Made by a program: the position numbers and the translations under genes
In this document: positions 1-10,390 of the stretch, in pieces
Layout: each line of letters starts with the position of its first letter
How positions within the stretch are numbered: the stretch's first letter is position 1
NCBI GenBank assembly: GCA_902589155.1
Contig: CACIRV010000003.1
Span: 1-64,000 of the forward strand
Direction of reading: 5' to 3'
DNA length: 64,000 nucleotides
Source: an uncultured Pelagibacteraceae bacterium
Lineage (GTDB): Bacteria > Pseudomonadota > Alphaproteobacteria > Pelagibacterales > Pelagibacteraceae
The notes under the pieces: model-generated
What the model saw: only the letters and a program-made list of their open reading frames with translations
Databases searched by the model: none
What the model was told of the DNA's origin: nothing

Positions 1-1
1 A

Positions 2-763
2 TGCTCTATTCATGAGATATCAGATATTAAAAAGTTCCCAAAAGATTTATCAGTGGAGGATATATTGATTAGGTCATCAAATATAGGGACCTTAATGTTA
101 GCTAAAAAAATTGGCGAACAAGATTATAAAAATTTTATTAAAGAAACTAAATTATTAGACATTCCAGAACTCGAGCTAGAAGAATTAGGAACACCTCTTA
201 GTTTTAAATGGAATAAATGTAAACTGGAAACTATTTCTTATGGACATGGAATAGCAGTGACTCCTTTACAAGCCTCTGCAACATACGCTGCATTAACTAA
301 TGGCGGCAATATTGTAAAACCAACATTAATTAGCAATAAAGAACACCAAGAAAATAAAAAAATAATTTCTTCAGAAACTAGTAAAAAAATTAATACCATT
401 TTAAGAAAAGTGGTAACAGAAAAAGAAGGAACGGCTAGTTTGGCTGACATTTATGGTTACGATGTAGGAGGCAAAACTGGAACTTCGCAAAAATATGGAA
501 ATAAAAGCGAAAATTTGAACACTTTCATTTCAGTGTTTCCTTCTCAAAATCCAAAATATGTTTTACTTGTAATGTTAGAGAATCCACAAGTCGCTACTGA
601 TTTAATTTATAATTATCGAGGGATTAAGATTAAAGGAACTAGAAATGAAGCAGGCTGGAATTCCGTCTATATAGCTGGCAAAATTATAAAAAAAATTGGA
701 CCTATTTTAGCCATAAAGAACAAAGAGTTTTACAACAAACATGTTGCTAAAAAACTTAATTAA
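2..763 (+). CDS. ftsI: Peptidoglycan transpeptidase FtsI (PBP3), 3' part only
   Basis: C-terminal part of the septal peptidoglycan transpeptidase; the gene begins before the window. The frame is open from base 2, so the GTG at 53 is an internal codon and not a start. The penicillin-binding motifs SxN (SSN, nt 74-82) and KTG (KTGTS, from nt 473) are present; the SxxK serine lies upstream, outside the window. FtsI cross-links peptides of septal murein in the periplasm and works with FtsW, encoded downstream in the same cluster. Its 3' end overlaps the murE start by 23 nt, so the genes are probably translated together. The identity is supported by both motifs and the dcw context. Confidence 0.9.
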   Translation, partial: CSIHEISDIKKFPKDLSVEDILIRSSNIGTLMLAKKIGEQDYKNFIKETKLLDIPELELEELGTPLSFKWNKCKLETISYGHGIAVTPLQASATYAALTNGGNIVKPTLISNKEHQENKKIISSETSKKINTILRKVVTEKEGTASLADIYGYDVGGKTGTSQKYGNKSENLNTFISVFPSQNPKYVLLVMLENPQVATDLIYNYRGIKIKGTRNEAGWNSVYIAGKIIKKIGPILAIKNKEFYNKHVAKKLN

Positions 764-3503
764 AAATTCTCCTAAAAGTATGAAAAAGCTAAAAATCGAA
801 GGTTTAGCTTTAAATAGTAAAGACGTTAAAAAAGGATTTATTTTTTTTGCGATAAAAGGAACCAAACTCAATGGTGAAAGATATATTGATAAAGCTATTA
901 AAAATGGAGCAATAATCATTATTTGCTCAAAAAGCTGTAAATTTCAAAGCGCAAAAGTAAATGTAATTAAAACAAAAAAAGTAAGAAATTATTTGAGTGA
1001 AATTTCTTCTAAATTTTACAAATTAAAACCAAAAAATATTATTGCAGTTACAGGCACAAATGGAAAAACATCTGTAGCAGATTTTTTTTATCAAATATTA
1101 AATGCAAATAATATTCCAGTCGCATCTATTGGAACGTTAGGAATTAGATATAAAAAAAAATTTATTAAGACTAATCTTACGTCGCCAGATGTAATAACAC
1201 TACACAAAAATCTCCATCAATTAAAAAAAAATAAAATTGACAATGTTATTATAGAGGCCTCTAGTCATGGTTTAGATCAAAATAGACTAGATAATCTAAA
1301 TCTCAAAGCAGGGATTTTCACTAACTTTAGCCAGGATCACTTAGACTATCACAAAACAATGAAAGACTATTTAAGAGCAAAACTAATTTTATTTACGAAA
1401 TTATTACCTAAAAAAAGTTATGTTATAACTGATAAATTTATTAAAGAGTATTCAATTATAGAAAAAATTTCTAAAAATAGGCAGCTAAGACTACTGGATG
1501 TTAACAAAAAATTTAATAATATTAAAAATCTCTCTTTATCCTTGCCGGGGTCATTTCAGAAGAAAAATTTATCCATGGCAATTTTAGCAGCGCAATTATG
1601 TAATTTAAGTTATACTAAAATTAACATTGCATTAAAAAAGATTAAAAATGTTGATGGCAGGCTAGAATTAATTAAAAAATATCCAAATAATATAAGAGTA
1701 TTTATTGACTACGCTCATACTCCAGACGCGTTACAAGAAGTTCTAAAGTCACTAAAAAATATTTTAAATACAAATATTTCATTAGTATTTGGATGTGGAG
1801 GAGAAAGAGATTTTAAAAAAAGACCTTTAATGGCTAAAATTGCAAAATCTTTTTGTAAAAAAATTTATGTTACTGATGATAATCCTAGAAAAGAAAATCC
1901 AAAAAAAATTAGAAAAGAAATCATTAATCATCTTAAAGGAAGCAACTATTTTAATATAGGAAATAGATCAAAAGCGATTAAAGAAGCAATATCGAAAGCA
2001 GAGCCGAATGAAACAATTTTAATTGCTGGAAAAGGCCATGAAAACTACCAAGACTATGGAAATAAAATTATTTCTATTTCTGATAGAAAAATAATAAAAA
2101 AATTGAAGATAAATAAAGAAGTGATAAATCAAAAAAAACAAAACTATTCATTTAACTCAAAAATTTTAAATAGAATTATTAAAAATAAGAAGATTTATTT
2201 ATTCAATGGCCTTGCCATAGACTCAAGAGACGTAAAAAAAGATAATTTATTTTTAGCCATTAAAGGAAAATATAACGACGGAAATCAATATATTTCAAAA
2301 GCTATAAAAAAAGGTGCTCGATATGTAGTTTCGTCAAAAAATAATAGAAAATTTAAAAATAAAATAGTTAAAGTTGATAATCCAATTAATTTTCTTAATA
2401 AATTTGCTAAGATTAAAAGGGACAATTGTAACGCAAAAATTTTAGCAATAACTGGGAGTGCTGGAAAAACGTCATTAAAAAATATCCTTAATATCTTGCT
2501 TCAAAAATATGACACAACCTACGCTTCACCAAGGTCTTTTAATAATCATTATGGCGTTCCAATAAGTTTATCTAATCTTAACCCAAATCATAAATTTGGT
2601 GTATTTGAAGTAGGGATGAGCAAGGCAGGTGAAATTAATCAATTATCTAAAATGATAAAACCCAATTTAGCTATAATTACAAATATAGCCGAAGCACATA
2701 TAGAAAATTTTAAAAATATTAAAGGCATAGCTAAAGCAAAAAGTGAAATTATAAATAATATTCAAAATGATGGTACAATTGTATTAAACCGTGATGATAA
2801 ATTTTTTAATTATTTAAATGCAAAAGCAAGATTAAAAAATATTAAAGTAATTACTTTTGGTAAATCTAAAAAATCGGATGTTCGTTTAATTAGAATAAAA
2901 CAAAATAATGCAATAAAAAATATTACAATAAAAATTAAAGATGAGATTTTAAAATTTAGAATAAAAGATATTAATGTTTACAATGTTCTTGCTTCCATGG
3001 CTGTTTTGCAAGAATTAGATCTAAATCTTCAAAAATCAATTCAAGTATTTAAGAATTTTGAACCATCTGAAGGCAGAGGCAGAATACACAAAATTAAGAG
3101 ATATAATAAGTTTTTTAGGTTAATCGATGAAAGCTACAATGCGAATCCATTTTCAGTTAAAAATGCATTAAATAATTTTTCAGAAATAAAGAAAGATAAT
3201 TTTAAAAAATACTTTTTGTTAGGAGATATGCTTGAACTTGGAAAGAAATCGGAGATTTATCATAGAGAGCTATCAAGACTTATTAACAGCTCAGATATTG
3301 ATAAAGTTTTTGTTACGGGAAAAAAGACCCTTTTTACCTATAAAAATTTGAAGAAAGATAAAAGAGGAAACATTTTACAAAACAATGACGATGTTGATTT
3401 AATTTTAAAAAATATAATCGCTAATAATGATTATTTAATGATAAAAGGATCCAACGCAACTGGATTAAACATTATTAGTAACGCAATGATAAAAGGCATT
3501 TAG
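741..3503 (+). CDS. murE-murF: Bifunctional MurE-MurF fusion ligase
   Basis: One 920-residue frame holds two complete Mur ligases. Residues 1-460 are MurE (UDP-MurNAc-L-Ala-D-Glu plus meso-diaminopimelate): ATP loop GTNGKTS at about 105-111 and the DNPR motif at 380-383 that marks diaminopimelate rather than lysine addition. Residues about 470-920 are MurF (adds D-Ala-D-Ala): an N-terminal domain restarting with LAIDSRDVKKDNLF and a second ATP loop TGSAGKTS at 571-578. The join is a short lysine-rich linker and no stop or restart interrupts it. In most bacteria these are adjacent separate genes of roughly 480 and 450 codons. The ATG at 741 is preferred over the one at 780 because it supplies the usual MurE N-terminal helix. 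Overlaps ftsI and abuts mraY. Confidence 0.95.
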   Translation: MLLKNLIKNSPKSMKKLKIEGLALNSKDVKKGFIFFAIKGTKLNGERYIDKAIKNGAIIIICSKSCKFQSAKVNVIKTKKVRNYLSEISSKFYKLKPKNIIAVTGTNGKTSVADFFYQILNANNIPVASIGTLGIRYKKKFIKTNLTSPDVITLHKNLHQLKKNKIDNVIIEASSHGLDQNRLDNLNLKAGIFTNFSQDHLDYHKTMKDYLRAKLILFTKLLPKKSYVITDKFIKEYSIIEKISKNRQLRLLDVNKKFNNIKNLSLSLPGSFQKKNLSMAILAAQLCNLSYTKINIALKKIKNVDGRLELIKKYPNNIRVFIDYAHTPDALQEVLKSLKNILNTNISLVFGCGGERDFKKRPLMAKIAKSFCKKIYVTDDNPRKENPKKIRKEIINHLKGSNYFNIGNRSKAIKEAISKAEPNETILIAGKGHENYQDYGNKIISISDRKIIKKLKINKEVINQKKQNYSFNSKILNRIIKNKKIYLFNGLAIDSRDVKKDNLFLAIKGKYNDGNQYISKAIKKGARYVVSSKNNRKFKNKIVKVDNPINFLNKFAKIKRDNCNAKILAITGSAGKTSLKNILNILLQKYDTTYASPRSFNNHYGVPISLSNLNPNHKFGVFEVGMSKAGEINQLSKMIKPNLAIITNIAEAHIENFKNIKGIAKAKSEIINNIQNDGTIVLNRDDKFFNYLNAKARLKNIKVITFGKSKKSDVRLIRIKQNNAIKNITIKIKDEILKFRIKDINVYNVLASMAVLQELDLNLQKSIQVFKNFEPSEGRGRIHKIKRYNKFFRLIDESYNANPFSVKNALNNFSEIKKDNFKKYFLLGDMLELGKKSEIYHRELSRLINSSDIDKVFVTGKKTLFTYKNLKKDKRGNILQNNDDVDLILKNIIANNDYLMIKGSNATGLNIISNAMIKGI

Positions 3504-4589
3504 ATGTTATTTAATTTACTTACATCCTTTATAGAGCATTATTCTTTCCTTAATGTTTTTAAATACCTTACTTTCAGAACAGGGCTAGCAGTAGTTACAT
3601 CTCTGATTGTAGTTTTTATTATTGGAGGACCTCTCATTAGAATTTTTTCAGAAAATATGATTACTGGACCAATAAGACAAGATGGCCCTATAGATCATAT
3701 TATAAAGAAATCAGGAACACCTACGATGGGAGGAGTCATTATCATAATTGGTATGCTTACCAGCACTTTGTTATGGGCTGATTTAAATAATATTTATATT
3801 TGGACTTTAGTTTTTGTATCTCTAAGTTTAGCATTATTAGGCTTTAGTGACGATCTTCTTAAAATAAAATTTAAAAATTCTAGAGGACTTAACTCCAAAT
3901 TAAAATTTCTTGGTCAGTTAATTATTAGTGCTATAGCTTTATTAATTCTAATAAATTTTTCAGACCATGAGTACCTGTATAATCTTTACTTTCCTTTCTT
4001 TAAAAATTTAGTTTGGCAGATGGGTATTTTTTTTATTCCGTTTGGATTATTTGTAATAATTGGATCATCCAATGCTGTGAATTTAACTGATGGATTGGAT
4101 GGCTTAGCTACTGTTCCGGTTATGTTAGTGGCACTTTCATATACACTGATTTCTTATGTCGTTGGAAATACAATTTTTTCTGAATATCTCCAGCTACAAT
4201 ATATCCCTGACGTAGGTGAGCTTTCCATATTTTGTGGTTCAATAGTTGGATCTTGTTTAGGTTTTCTTTGGTATAATGCCCCGCCTGCTAAAATCTTTAT
4301 GGGGGATACGGGTTCATTATCTTTAGGAGGTTCGTTAGCTGCAGTAGCTATAATTGCAAAACACGAAATCGTACTTGCAATAGTTGGAGGATTATTTGTT
4401 TTGGAGACAGTATCAGTAATTATTCAAGTTATCTCTTTTAAACTTACTGGAAAAAGAATTTTTAAAATGGCACCTATTCATCATCATTTTGAGCAAAAAG
4501 GTTGGGCTGAGTCAACAATTGTAATTCGATTTTGGATAATTGCAATAATATTAGCTTTGGTTGGATTAGCGACATTAAAATTACGTTAG
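3504..4589 (+). CDS. mraY: Phospho-N-acetylmuramoyl-pentapeptide transferase MraY
   Basis: Integral membrane enzyme that transfers phospho-MurNAc-pentapeptide from UDP to undecaprenyl phosphate, giving lipid I. The 361-residue length and about ten hydrophobic segments are typical. Family signatures are visible: NLTDGLDGLA near residue 195, MGDTGSLSLGG near 268 (catalytic aspartates) and the histidine triad PIHHHFE near 325. The ATG follows the murE-murF stop codon directly, so the genes form one operon. Confidence 0.97.
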   Translation: MLFNLLTSFIEHYSFLNVFKYLTFRTGLAVVTSLIVVFIIGGPLIRIFSENMITGPIRQDGPIDHIIKKSGTPTMGGVIIIIGMLTSTLLWADLNNIYIWTLVFVSLSLALLGFSDDLLKIKFKNSRGLNSKLKFLGQLIISAIALLILINFSDHEYLYNLYFPFFKNLVWQMGIFFIPFGLFVIIGSSNAVNLTDGLDGLATVPVMLVALSYTLISYVVGNTIFSEYLQLQYIPDVGELSIFCGSIVGSCLGFLWYNAPPAKIFMGDTGSLSLGGSLAAVAIIAKHEIVLAIVGGLFVLETVSVIIQVISFKLTGKRIFKMAPIHHHFEQKGWAESTIVIRFWIIAIILALVGLATLKLR

Positions 4590-4592
4590 TGA

Positions 4593-5885
4593 ATGTCTCA
4601 CAAATTAAATTTAAAAAAACTTACTTTTTTGGTATATGGATTAGGCTCTACAGGGCTTTCAGTAATTAAATATTTTAAAAAAAGAAAAATATATAACTTT
4701 TCTGTTTGGGATGATGATCTCAAATTAAGGAAAAAATTTAAATCTAAAAGCACTTCAAATTTAAGAAATGCTTTAGAAAACTCTGATTATATTGTTTTAA
4801 GCCCTGGTATAAGTTTAAAAAAAACAAAATATAAAAAAGATTTATTTAAATTCAAAAAAAAAATTATAACAGATATAGATTTACTGTATTTAAGTAATTT
4901 AAAATTTAAATCTATTGTGGTTACAGGGTCAAACGGTAAATCAACAACCTGTAAACTTATATCTCACTTATTGAAAAAAAATAAATTCAAAGTTAACTTA
5001 GGTGGAAATATTGGAACACCAGTTTTGAATTTAAAAATAAAGAAAAATATTTTTTTTGTTATTGAAGCTTCTTCTTTTCAACTTTCTCACTCAAAATTTA
5101 TACATCCTGATTATGCAATTTTATTAAATATTGTTAATGATCATTTAGATTGGCATGGATCAAAACAAGCTTATATTAAGTCAAAGTTAAAAATATTTGA
5201 TTTACAAACTAGAAATAATTTTGCTTTAGTGAATGAGGATTTAAGAGACATTTTTAAAAGAAAAAAATATTTGAGTAAATTAATATCAATTAAATTTAAA
5301 GATTATAAAAAAATAAAATTTAAAATAGAAAATGATTATTTAAAATCTAATACAAATGATGAAAATATGAATTTTGTATATACATTGTCAAAACTACTTA
5401 AAATTAACAAAAGTTCTTTTATAAAATCTATGAATTCTTTTTTGGGATTACCTCATAGATATGAGGTTTTTTTAAAAAAAAAAGATATTACTTTTATTAA
5501 TGATTCCAAAGCAACAAGTTTACAAGCAACTAAGTTTGCCTTGGCTAGTAGTAAAAATATTTTTTGGATACTTGGTGGCCTGCCCAAAGATAAAGATAAA
5601 ATTGATCTCAGATATATCAAAAATAATATTATTAAATCTTATATAATTGGGAAAAATATTAATTTTTTTAAGAAACAATTAAAAAATAAAATACAATTTT
5701 CTGTCACAAAAAATTTAAAAAATTCAATAATAAGCGCTTTAAAAGATATAAAGTCATTAAAAAGAATTAATAATACGATTTTATTAAGTCCAGGAGCAGC
5801 ATCATTCGATCAATTTAAAAACTTTGAAAATAGGGGCAACAAGTTTAAGAAACTAAGTAGACTATATGCTAAAAAATTTATTTAA
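4593..5885 (+). CDS. murD: UDP-MurNAc-L-alanine:D-glutamate ligase MurD
   Basis: Cytoplasmic ATP-dependent ligase adding D-glutamate to UDP-MurNAc-L-Ala. The 430-residue product has an N-terminal Rossmann-like UDP-binding domain (VYGLGSTGLS), the ATP loop TGSNGKST at 111-118, the central HLDWHGS segment, and a C-terminal domain with a SPGAASFDQF segment typical of MurD. It starts 3 nt after mraY and overlaps ftsW by 20 nt. Confidence 0.95.
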   Translation: MSHKLNLKKLTFLVYGLGSTGLSVIKYFKKRKIYNFSVWDDDLKLRKKFKSKSTSNLRNALENSDYIVLSPGISLKKTKYKKDLFKFKKKIITDIDLLYLSNLKFKSIVVTGSNGKSTTCKLISHLLKKNKFKVNLGGNIGTPVLNLKIKKNIFFVIEASSFQLSHSKFIHPDYAILLNIVNDHLDWHGSKQAYIKSKLKIFDLQTRNNFALVNEDLRDIFKRKKYLSKLISIKFKDYKKIKFKIENDYLKSNTNDENMNFVYTLSKLLKINKSSFIKSMNSFLGLPHRYEVFLKKKDITFINDSKATSLQATKFALASSKNIFWILGGLPKDKDKIDLRYIKNNIIKSYIIGKNINFFKKQLKNKIQFSVTKNLKNSIISALKDIKSLKRINNTILLSPGAASFDQFKNFENRGNKFKKLSRLYAKKFI

Positions 5886-6993
5886 ATTTGAATTTAATAA
5901 TTACTGGAGAAACATTGATAAAAATATTCTTTTTGGTTTTTTTATTTTATTTTTTTTAGGGCTTTTTTTTTCATTTTCTTCCACTTCCTCATTGGCAGGT
6001 GAAAGATTAAATAAAGCTTACTACTTCTTTTTTTCCAAACATTTAATTTTTACAGTATTAGCTCTTTTTATAATGTTTGTTATTTCGGCAATGGAGACCT
6101 CATTACTAAAGAAAATAGTTATTCCGTTTTTTATAATATCTTTTCTATTATTAGTTTTAGTACCAATTGTCGGAGTAGAGGTTAAGGGAGCGAAAAGATG
6201 GTTAGATTTATATCTGTTTAGGTTGCAACCTATAGAACTTTTAAAACCTTTTTTTATTTTAACAACAGTTAAAATATTAACTTTAGATAAGTTAAAAAAT
6301 TCTCAAGTAAGATATTTGTTCAGTTTTCTTTTGTTGATTTCAGTAATAATTCTTTTAATTGATCAACCTGATTTAGGGCAATCAATTTTACTTACAGGGA
6401 GTTGGATCGCAACTGTCTTTATTTCAGGGGTTAGCATAATATATATTTTTAGTTTTTTTATTTTCTTTTCTATCTTAGTAGGCAGCCTTTTATTTTTAAT
6501 GCCCGAGAAATTTGGTTATATAATTGATCGTTTAGTTACATTTTTAGATCCTAGTAAAGGAGATGCTTTTCAGTCTTCAACTGCTTTAAATGCTATCAAG
6601 CAAGGAGGCATCAAAGGTCAAGGAATGGGAGAAGGAATATTAAAAGATAGTGTGCCAGAAGCTCACACGGATTATATTATTGCTATCATATCCGAAGAAT
6701 ATGGTTCAATTATTTCAATCTTAATTATCACTATTTTTTTATATATTGCTTTTAGAATTATTAAAAATTGTGTTTTAAAAGACGATGAATTTTTAAAACT
6801 TTCTTTATGCGGACTTTCTTCATTGCTTATATTTCAAACATTTATTCATATTGGAGTAAATACCAGCTTATTACCAACAACAGGAATGACATTACCTTTT
6901 TTAAGCTACGGAGGATCATCTCTTATAGGAAGTGCTGTTTTAGCTGGAATAATTTTAAATTATACAAAAATTAAATTAGAAATAGATGAATAA
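5866..6993 (+). CDS. ftsW: Septal peptidoglycan glycosyltransferase FtsW
   Basis: SEDS-family membrane glycosyltransferase that polymerises lipid II at the septum with FtsI. The 375-residue protein has about ten membrane segments. SEDS signatures are visible: GAKRWLDL after the third segment, QPDLGQSIL, and the C-terminal LPFLSYGGSSL. Position between murD and murG separates it from the elongation paralogue RodA at 48.9 kb. It overlaps murD by 20 nt and murG by 8 nt. Confidence 0.95.
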   Translation: MLKNLFKFEFNNYWRNIDKNILFGFFILFFLGLFFSFSSTSSLAGERLNKAYYFFFSKHLIFTVLALFIMFVISAMETSLLKKIVIPFFIISFLLLVLVPIVGVEVKGAKRWLDLYLFRLQPIELLKPFFILTTVKILTLDKLKNSQVRYLFSFLLLISVIILLIDQPDLGQSILLTGSWIATVFISGVSIIYIFSFFIFFSILVGSLLFLMPEKFGYIIDRLVTFLDPSKGDAFQSSTALNAIKQGGIKGQGMGEGILKDSVPEAHTDYIIAIISEEYGSIISILIITIFLYIAFRIIKNCVLKDDEFLKLSLCGLSSLLIFQTFIHIGVNTSLLPTTGMTLPFLSYGGSSLIGSAVLAGIILNYTKIKLEIDE

Positions 6994-8101
6994 CAAAATC
7001 AAAAAAATAATAATTGCAACAGGTGGTACAGGTGGGCATATTTTTCCTGCCTATAGTTTAGCCAAACATTTTCTTGACAAGAAGATATATGTTAAAATAA
7101 TTTCTGACGATCGAGGTTTAAAATATTTAAAAGATTACGATGATATAAAAGTAATTAAGATTAATTCCTCTACTGTTTTTAAAAAAAACATCATTCAAAT
7201 GTTTTTTTCTATGTGCATTATTTTTTACTCTGCAATAAAGTCATTTTTTTTTTTATTAAAAGATAGGCCAAGTTTAGTTTTTGGTATGGGCGGATACTCA
7301 TCTTTTCCTGTTTGTATTGCAGCTAAAATACTCAGAATTCCATTTATCATTTATGAAAATAATTTATATATTGGAAAGGCTAACAAATATTTATTGCCAT
7401 ACGCAAAAAAAATTTTCGTATCTCATGGAGAATTACAAGGAATTAATGAAAAATATAAAAAAAAGATTAATGTAATTGGCAACATAATTCGAAAAGAAAT
7501 ACTTAATTTTGAGGTTAAGACAAATAAGACTAAGACAAAGCCTAATGAAAGTAATAAAAAATTAAAAATATTAATTCTAGGAGGAAGTCAAGCGGCTAAA
7601 ATTTTTGCTGAGAGGCTTCCAGAAATTTTTAAAGAGTGTAAAAAAGCAGAAATATCTTTAAAGATTTACCAACAATGTTTACCTGGGCAGAGTAAATTTT
7701 TGATTTCTTTTTATGAAAGTTTAAATATTGATTGTGAAATTTTTAATTTTACAAACAATATTTTAAATTATTTTTCTAAAGTTAATTTAGCAATAACTCG
7801 CTCAGGATCCTCAATGCTAGCGGAGTTGATTAACGCTCGGATACCCTTTATTTCTGTTCCTTTGCCTTCCTCAGCAGACGATCATCAATTAAAAAACGCT
7901 ATTTATTATGAAAAAAATGGTTATAGCTATTTAATAGAAGAAAAAGACTTAAATACAAAATTATTCCAATTAATTAAAAAAATTAACCAGGACTTATCAT
8001 TACTAAGTCAAATAATAACCAAACAAAGACAATATTCTGACAAATCAGTATATGAAAATATCGACAAACAAATAGAAGAGATAATTAATGAAGAAAATTA
8101 G
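6986..8101 (+). CDS. murG: Lipid II synthase MurG (GlcNAc transferase)
   Basis: Peripheral membrane GT28-type glycosyltransferase adding GlcNAc to lipid I. The N-terminal GGTGGHIFPA loop (residues about 13-22), the second-domain GGSQAA loop, and the SGSSMLAEL donor-site segment are all clear. Length (371) fits the family. It overlaps ftsW by 8 nt and murC by 14 nt. Confidence 0.96.
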   Translation: MNNKIKKIIIATGGTGGHIFPAYSLAKHFLDKKIYVKIISDDRGLKYLKDYDDIKVIKINSSTVFKKNIIQMFFSMCIIFYSAIKSFFFLLKDRPSLVFGMGGYSSFPVCIAAKILRIPFIIYENNLYIGKANKYLLPYAKKIFVSHGELQGINEKYKKKINVIGNIIRKEILNFEVKTNKTKTKPNESNKKLKILILGGSQAAKIFAERLPEIFKECKKAEISLKIYQQCLPGQSKFLISFYESLNIDCEIFNFTNNILNYFSKVNLAITRSGSSMLAELINARIPFISVPLPSSADDHQLKNAIYYEKNGYSYLIEEKDLNTKLFQLIKKINQDLSLLSQIITKQRQYSDKSVYENIDKQIEEIINEEN

Positions 8102-9485
8102 AATAGGACAGAAAGAAATTATTCACTTTATAGGAATAGGAGGCATTGGCATGAGCGGTTTAGCTCAAGTTATGAAGAATATGGGTTTTAAAATTCAAGG
8201 AAGTGATCAAAATAAAAATAAAAGCACATCGGATTGTTTAAAAGCAGGTATCAAAATTTTTATGGGTCATGCTAAGAAAAATGTAAAAAATTCAACTCTT
8301 ATCGTTAAATCCTCTGCAATAAAAGATAATAATATAGAAATTAAACAAGCTAAAAAAAACAAAATACCAATTTATTCAAGAGCAGAAGTTTTGGCAAATG
8401 TAGTTTCATTAAAAAAAAATATAATAATAACTGGATCTCATGGAAAAACCACCACTACATCTTTGGTGGCAAAAATTTTATCTGATCAAAAATTAGATCC
8501 AACTATTATCAATGGAGGAGTTATTAATTCGTTTAATAGTAATGCTAAACTAGGAAAAGGGGAATGGGCAATCTTAGAAGCAGATGAGTCTGATGGTAGT
8601 TTTTTAAAGTTACCAATAAATTATTCAATAGTAACTAATATTGATTTTGAGCATATAGATTATTATAAAAAATATAAAAATTTAGAAAATGCGTTTATTC
8701 AATTTATAAATAAAACTCCACCAATCGGTAAATCAATGATTTGTATTGATAACAAAAATATCAAAAAAATTATAAAAAAGATAAAAAATAAAAATATACT
8801 AACATATGGCTTTAATCAAAAAGCTAATTACAGAATTAGTAATCCAAGATATTACGCTACCCACTCGCTGTTTAATTTACATTATAAGAATCTAGATAAT
8901 ACCAAAGCAACAATTAAAAATATTAATCTAAAACTAATAGGAGAACACAATATTCTTAATGCAACTGCTGCTGCAGCAGTTTGTATTAATCTAGGAGTAA
9001 AAATTGGCATTATTAAGAAAGCTTTAAAAAACTTTTCAGGAGTTCAAAGAAGAATGACTAAAGTATTTACAAAAAATGCAAATGAATTTTATGATGATTA
9101 TGCACATCATCCCACAGAAATTTCTTCAATTCTAGATGGAGTACATAAAGTCTATAATAAAAGAAAAATTATTTCAGTTTTTGAACCTCATCGATACTCT
9201 AGAGTAATGTCATTAAAATTAGATTTTTCTAGAGCATTTATAAAATCAGATTTAGTTTTAATTTGCCCTATATATGCAGCGGGTGAAAAAAGAAATTTAA
9301 ATTTTAATCTATTTAATTTTGCAAAACTAATCTCTAAAAATTCAAACACTCAGGTAGTGCTTGTAAAAAATCAAAAAGAACTATCAAATTACTTTAAAAA
9401 GAATTTAATAAACAATGAAATTATAATCGGTATGGGCGCTGGCACTATCTCCAAATGGATAAGGGAATTAAAATTTAGTTTATGA
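8088..9485 (+). CDS. murC: UDP-N-acetylmuramate:L-alanine ligase MurC
   Basis: Adds the first amino acid of the stem peptide. The 465-residue protein shows the N-terminal HFIGIGGIGMSGLA dinucleotide-type fold, the ATP loop GSHGKTTTT at 116-124, the EADESDGSF segment and the DDYAHHPTE motif near 340. The ATG lies inside the 3' end of murG and the stop overlaps murB by 4 nt (ATGA), suggesting translational coupling. Confidence 0.97.
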   Translation: MKKIRIGQKEIIHFIGIGGIGMSGLAQVMKNMGFKIQGSDQNKNKSTSDCLKAGIKIFMGHAKKNVKNSTLIVKSSAIKDNNIEIKQAKKNKIPIYSRAEVLANVVSLKKNIIITGSHGKTTTTSLVAKILSDQKLDPTIINGGVINSFNSNAKLGKGEWAILEADESDGSFLKLPINYSIVTNIDFEHIDYYKKYKNLENAFIQFINKTPPIGKSMICIDNKNIKKIIKKIKNKNILTYGFNQKANYRISNPRYYATHSLFNLHYKNLDNTKATIKNINLKLIGEHNILNATAAAAVCINLGVKIGIIKKALKNFSGVQRRMTKVFTKNANEFYDDYAHHPTEISSILDGVHKVYNKRKIISVFEPHRYSRVMSLKLDFSRAFIKSDLVLICPIYAAGEKRNLNFNLFNFAKLISKNSNTQVVLVKNQKELSNYFKKNLINNEIIIGMGAGTISKWIRELKFSL

Positions 9486-10390
9486 ATTTAAAAATAGATC
9501 ATTTAAAAAAGAAATTTGGCAAGAATTTAATTATTAATGAAAATTTATCAAAATATAGTTGGTTCAATCTCGGAGGCCCTGCTGAAATTTTCTTTAGACC
9601 AGAAAATAAAGATCAGCTTGTAAATTTTTTAAATGAAATAAATGAAAATAATTATAAGATTCATGTTTTGGGAGCTGGCTCAAACACTTTAATTAGAGAT
9701 TCTGGCGTAAGAGGCGTTGTGATTAAATTAGGCTCTAAGTTTTCAGATATTAAGTTATTAACAAAAGATACAATTGAAGTTGGCGCAGCTATATTAGATA
9801 GGAAGGTTTCTGATTTCGCAAAAAACAACAATATTGGCAGCATGGAATTTTTGTCTTGTATTCCAGGCTCTATAGGAGGAGCAGTAATAATGAACAGCGG
9901 ATGTTATGGAGCAGACATTTCTGAAATTTTATTGTCTATTAAAGTAATTGACGATAAAGGAAAAGAAAAAGAGATAAAAAATGATGAAATTGAATTTACT
10001 TACAGAGGCACAGATCTTCCGAGAAATTATATAATATTATCTGCAATACTGAAGGGATCTATTTCCAAGACACAATTGATTGCAAAAAAACAAGAAGAGC
10101 TAATTCAAAAAAAAAAAGACTCTCAACCTAGTCAAATAAAAACTGGTGGAAGTACATTTAAAAATATTAATGAAAAAAAAGCGTGGGTGTTAATAAAGGA
10201 AGCTGGCTGCGATAAATTTTTTGTTGGAGATGCGAAAATTTCTGAAAAACATTGTAATTTTTTTATAAATAATGGAACCGCTAAGGCGTCAGACATAGAA
10301 AAATTAATCAATAAAGTAAAAAAAGAAGTACAGCATAAGACTGGAATTAACCTCGAGCTAGAGATTAAAATTATTGGTGATGAAATATAA
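9482..10390 (+). CDS. murB: UDP-N-acetylenolpyruvoylglucosamine reductase MurB
   Basis: FAD/NADPH enzyme forming UDP-MurNAc. The 302-residue type I-like protein has the FAD-binding entry YSWFNLGGPAEIF, GAGSNTLIRDSGVRG, the SCIPGSIGGAVIMN segment and the catalytic serine region TGGSTFKN. Translation is coupled to murC (ATGA overlap), and the 3' end overlaps ddl by 17 nt. Confidence 0.96.
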   Translation: MNLKIDHLKKKFGKNLIINENLSKYSWFNLGGPAEIFFRPENKDQLVNFLNEINENNYKIHVLGAGSNTLIRDSGVRGVVIKLGSKFSDIKLLTKDTIEVGAAILDRKVSDFAKNNNIGSMEFLSCIPGSIGGAVIMNSGCYGADISEILLSIKVIDDKGKEKEIKNDEIEFTYRGTDLPRNYIILSAILKGSISKTQLIAKKQEELIQKKKDSQPSQIKTGGSTFKNINEKKAWVLIKEAGCDKFFVGDAKISEKHCNFFINNGTAKASDIEKLINKVKKEVQHKTGINLELEIKIIGDEI

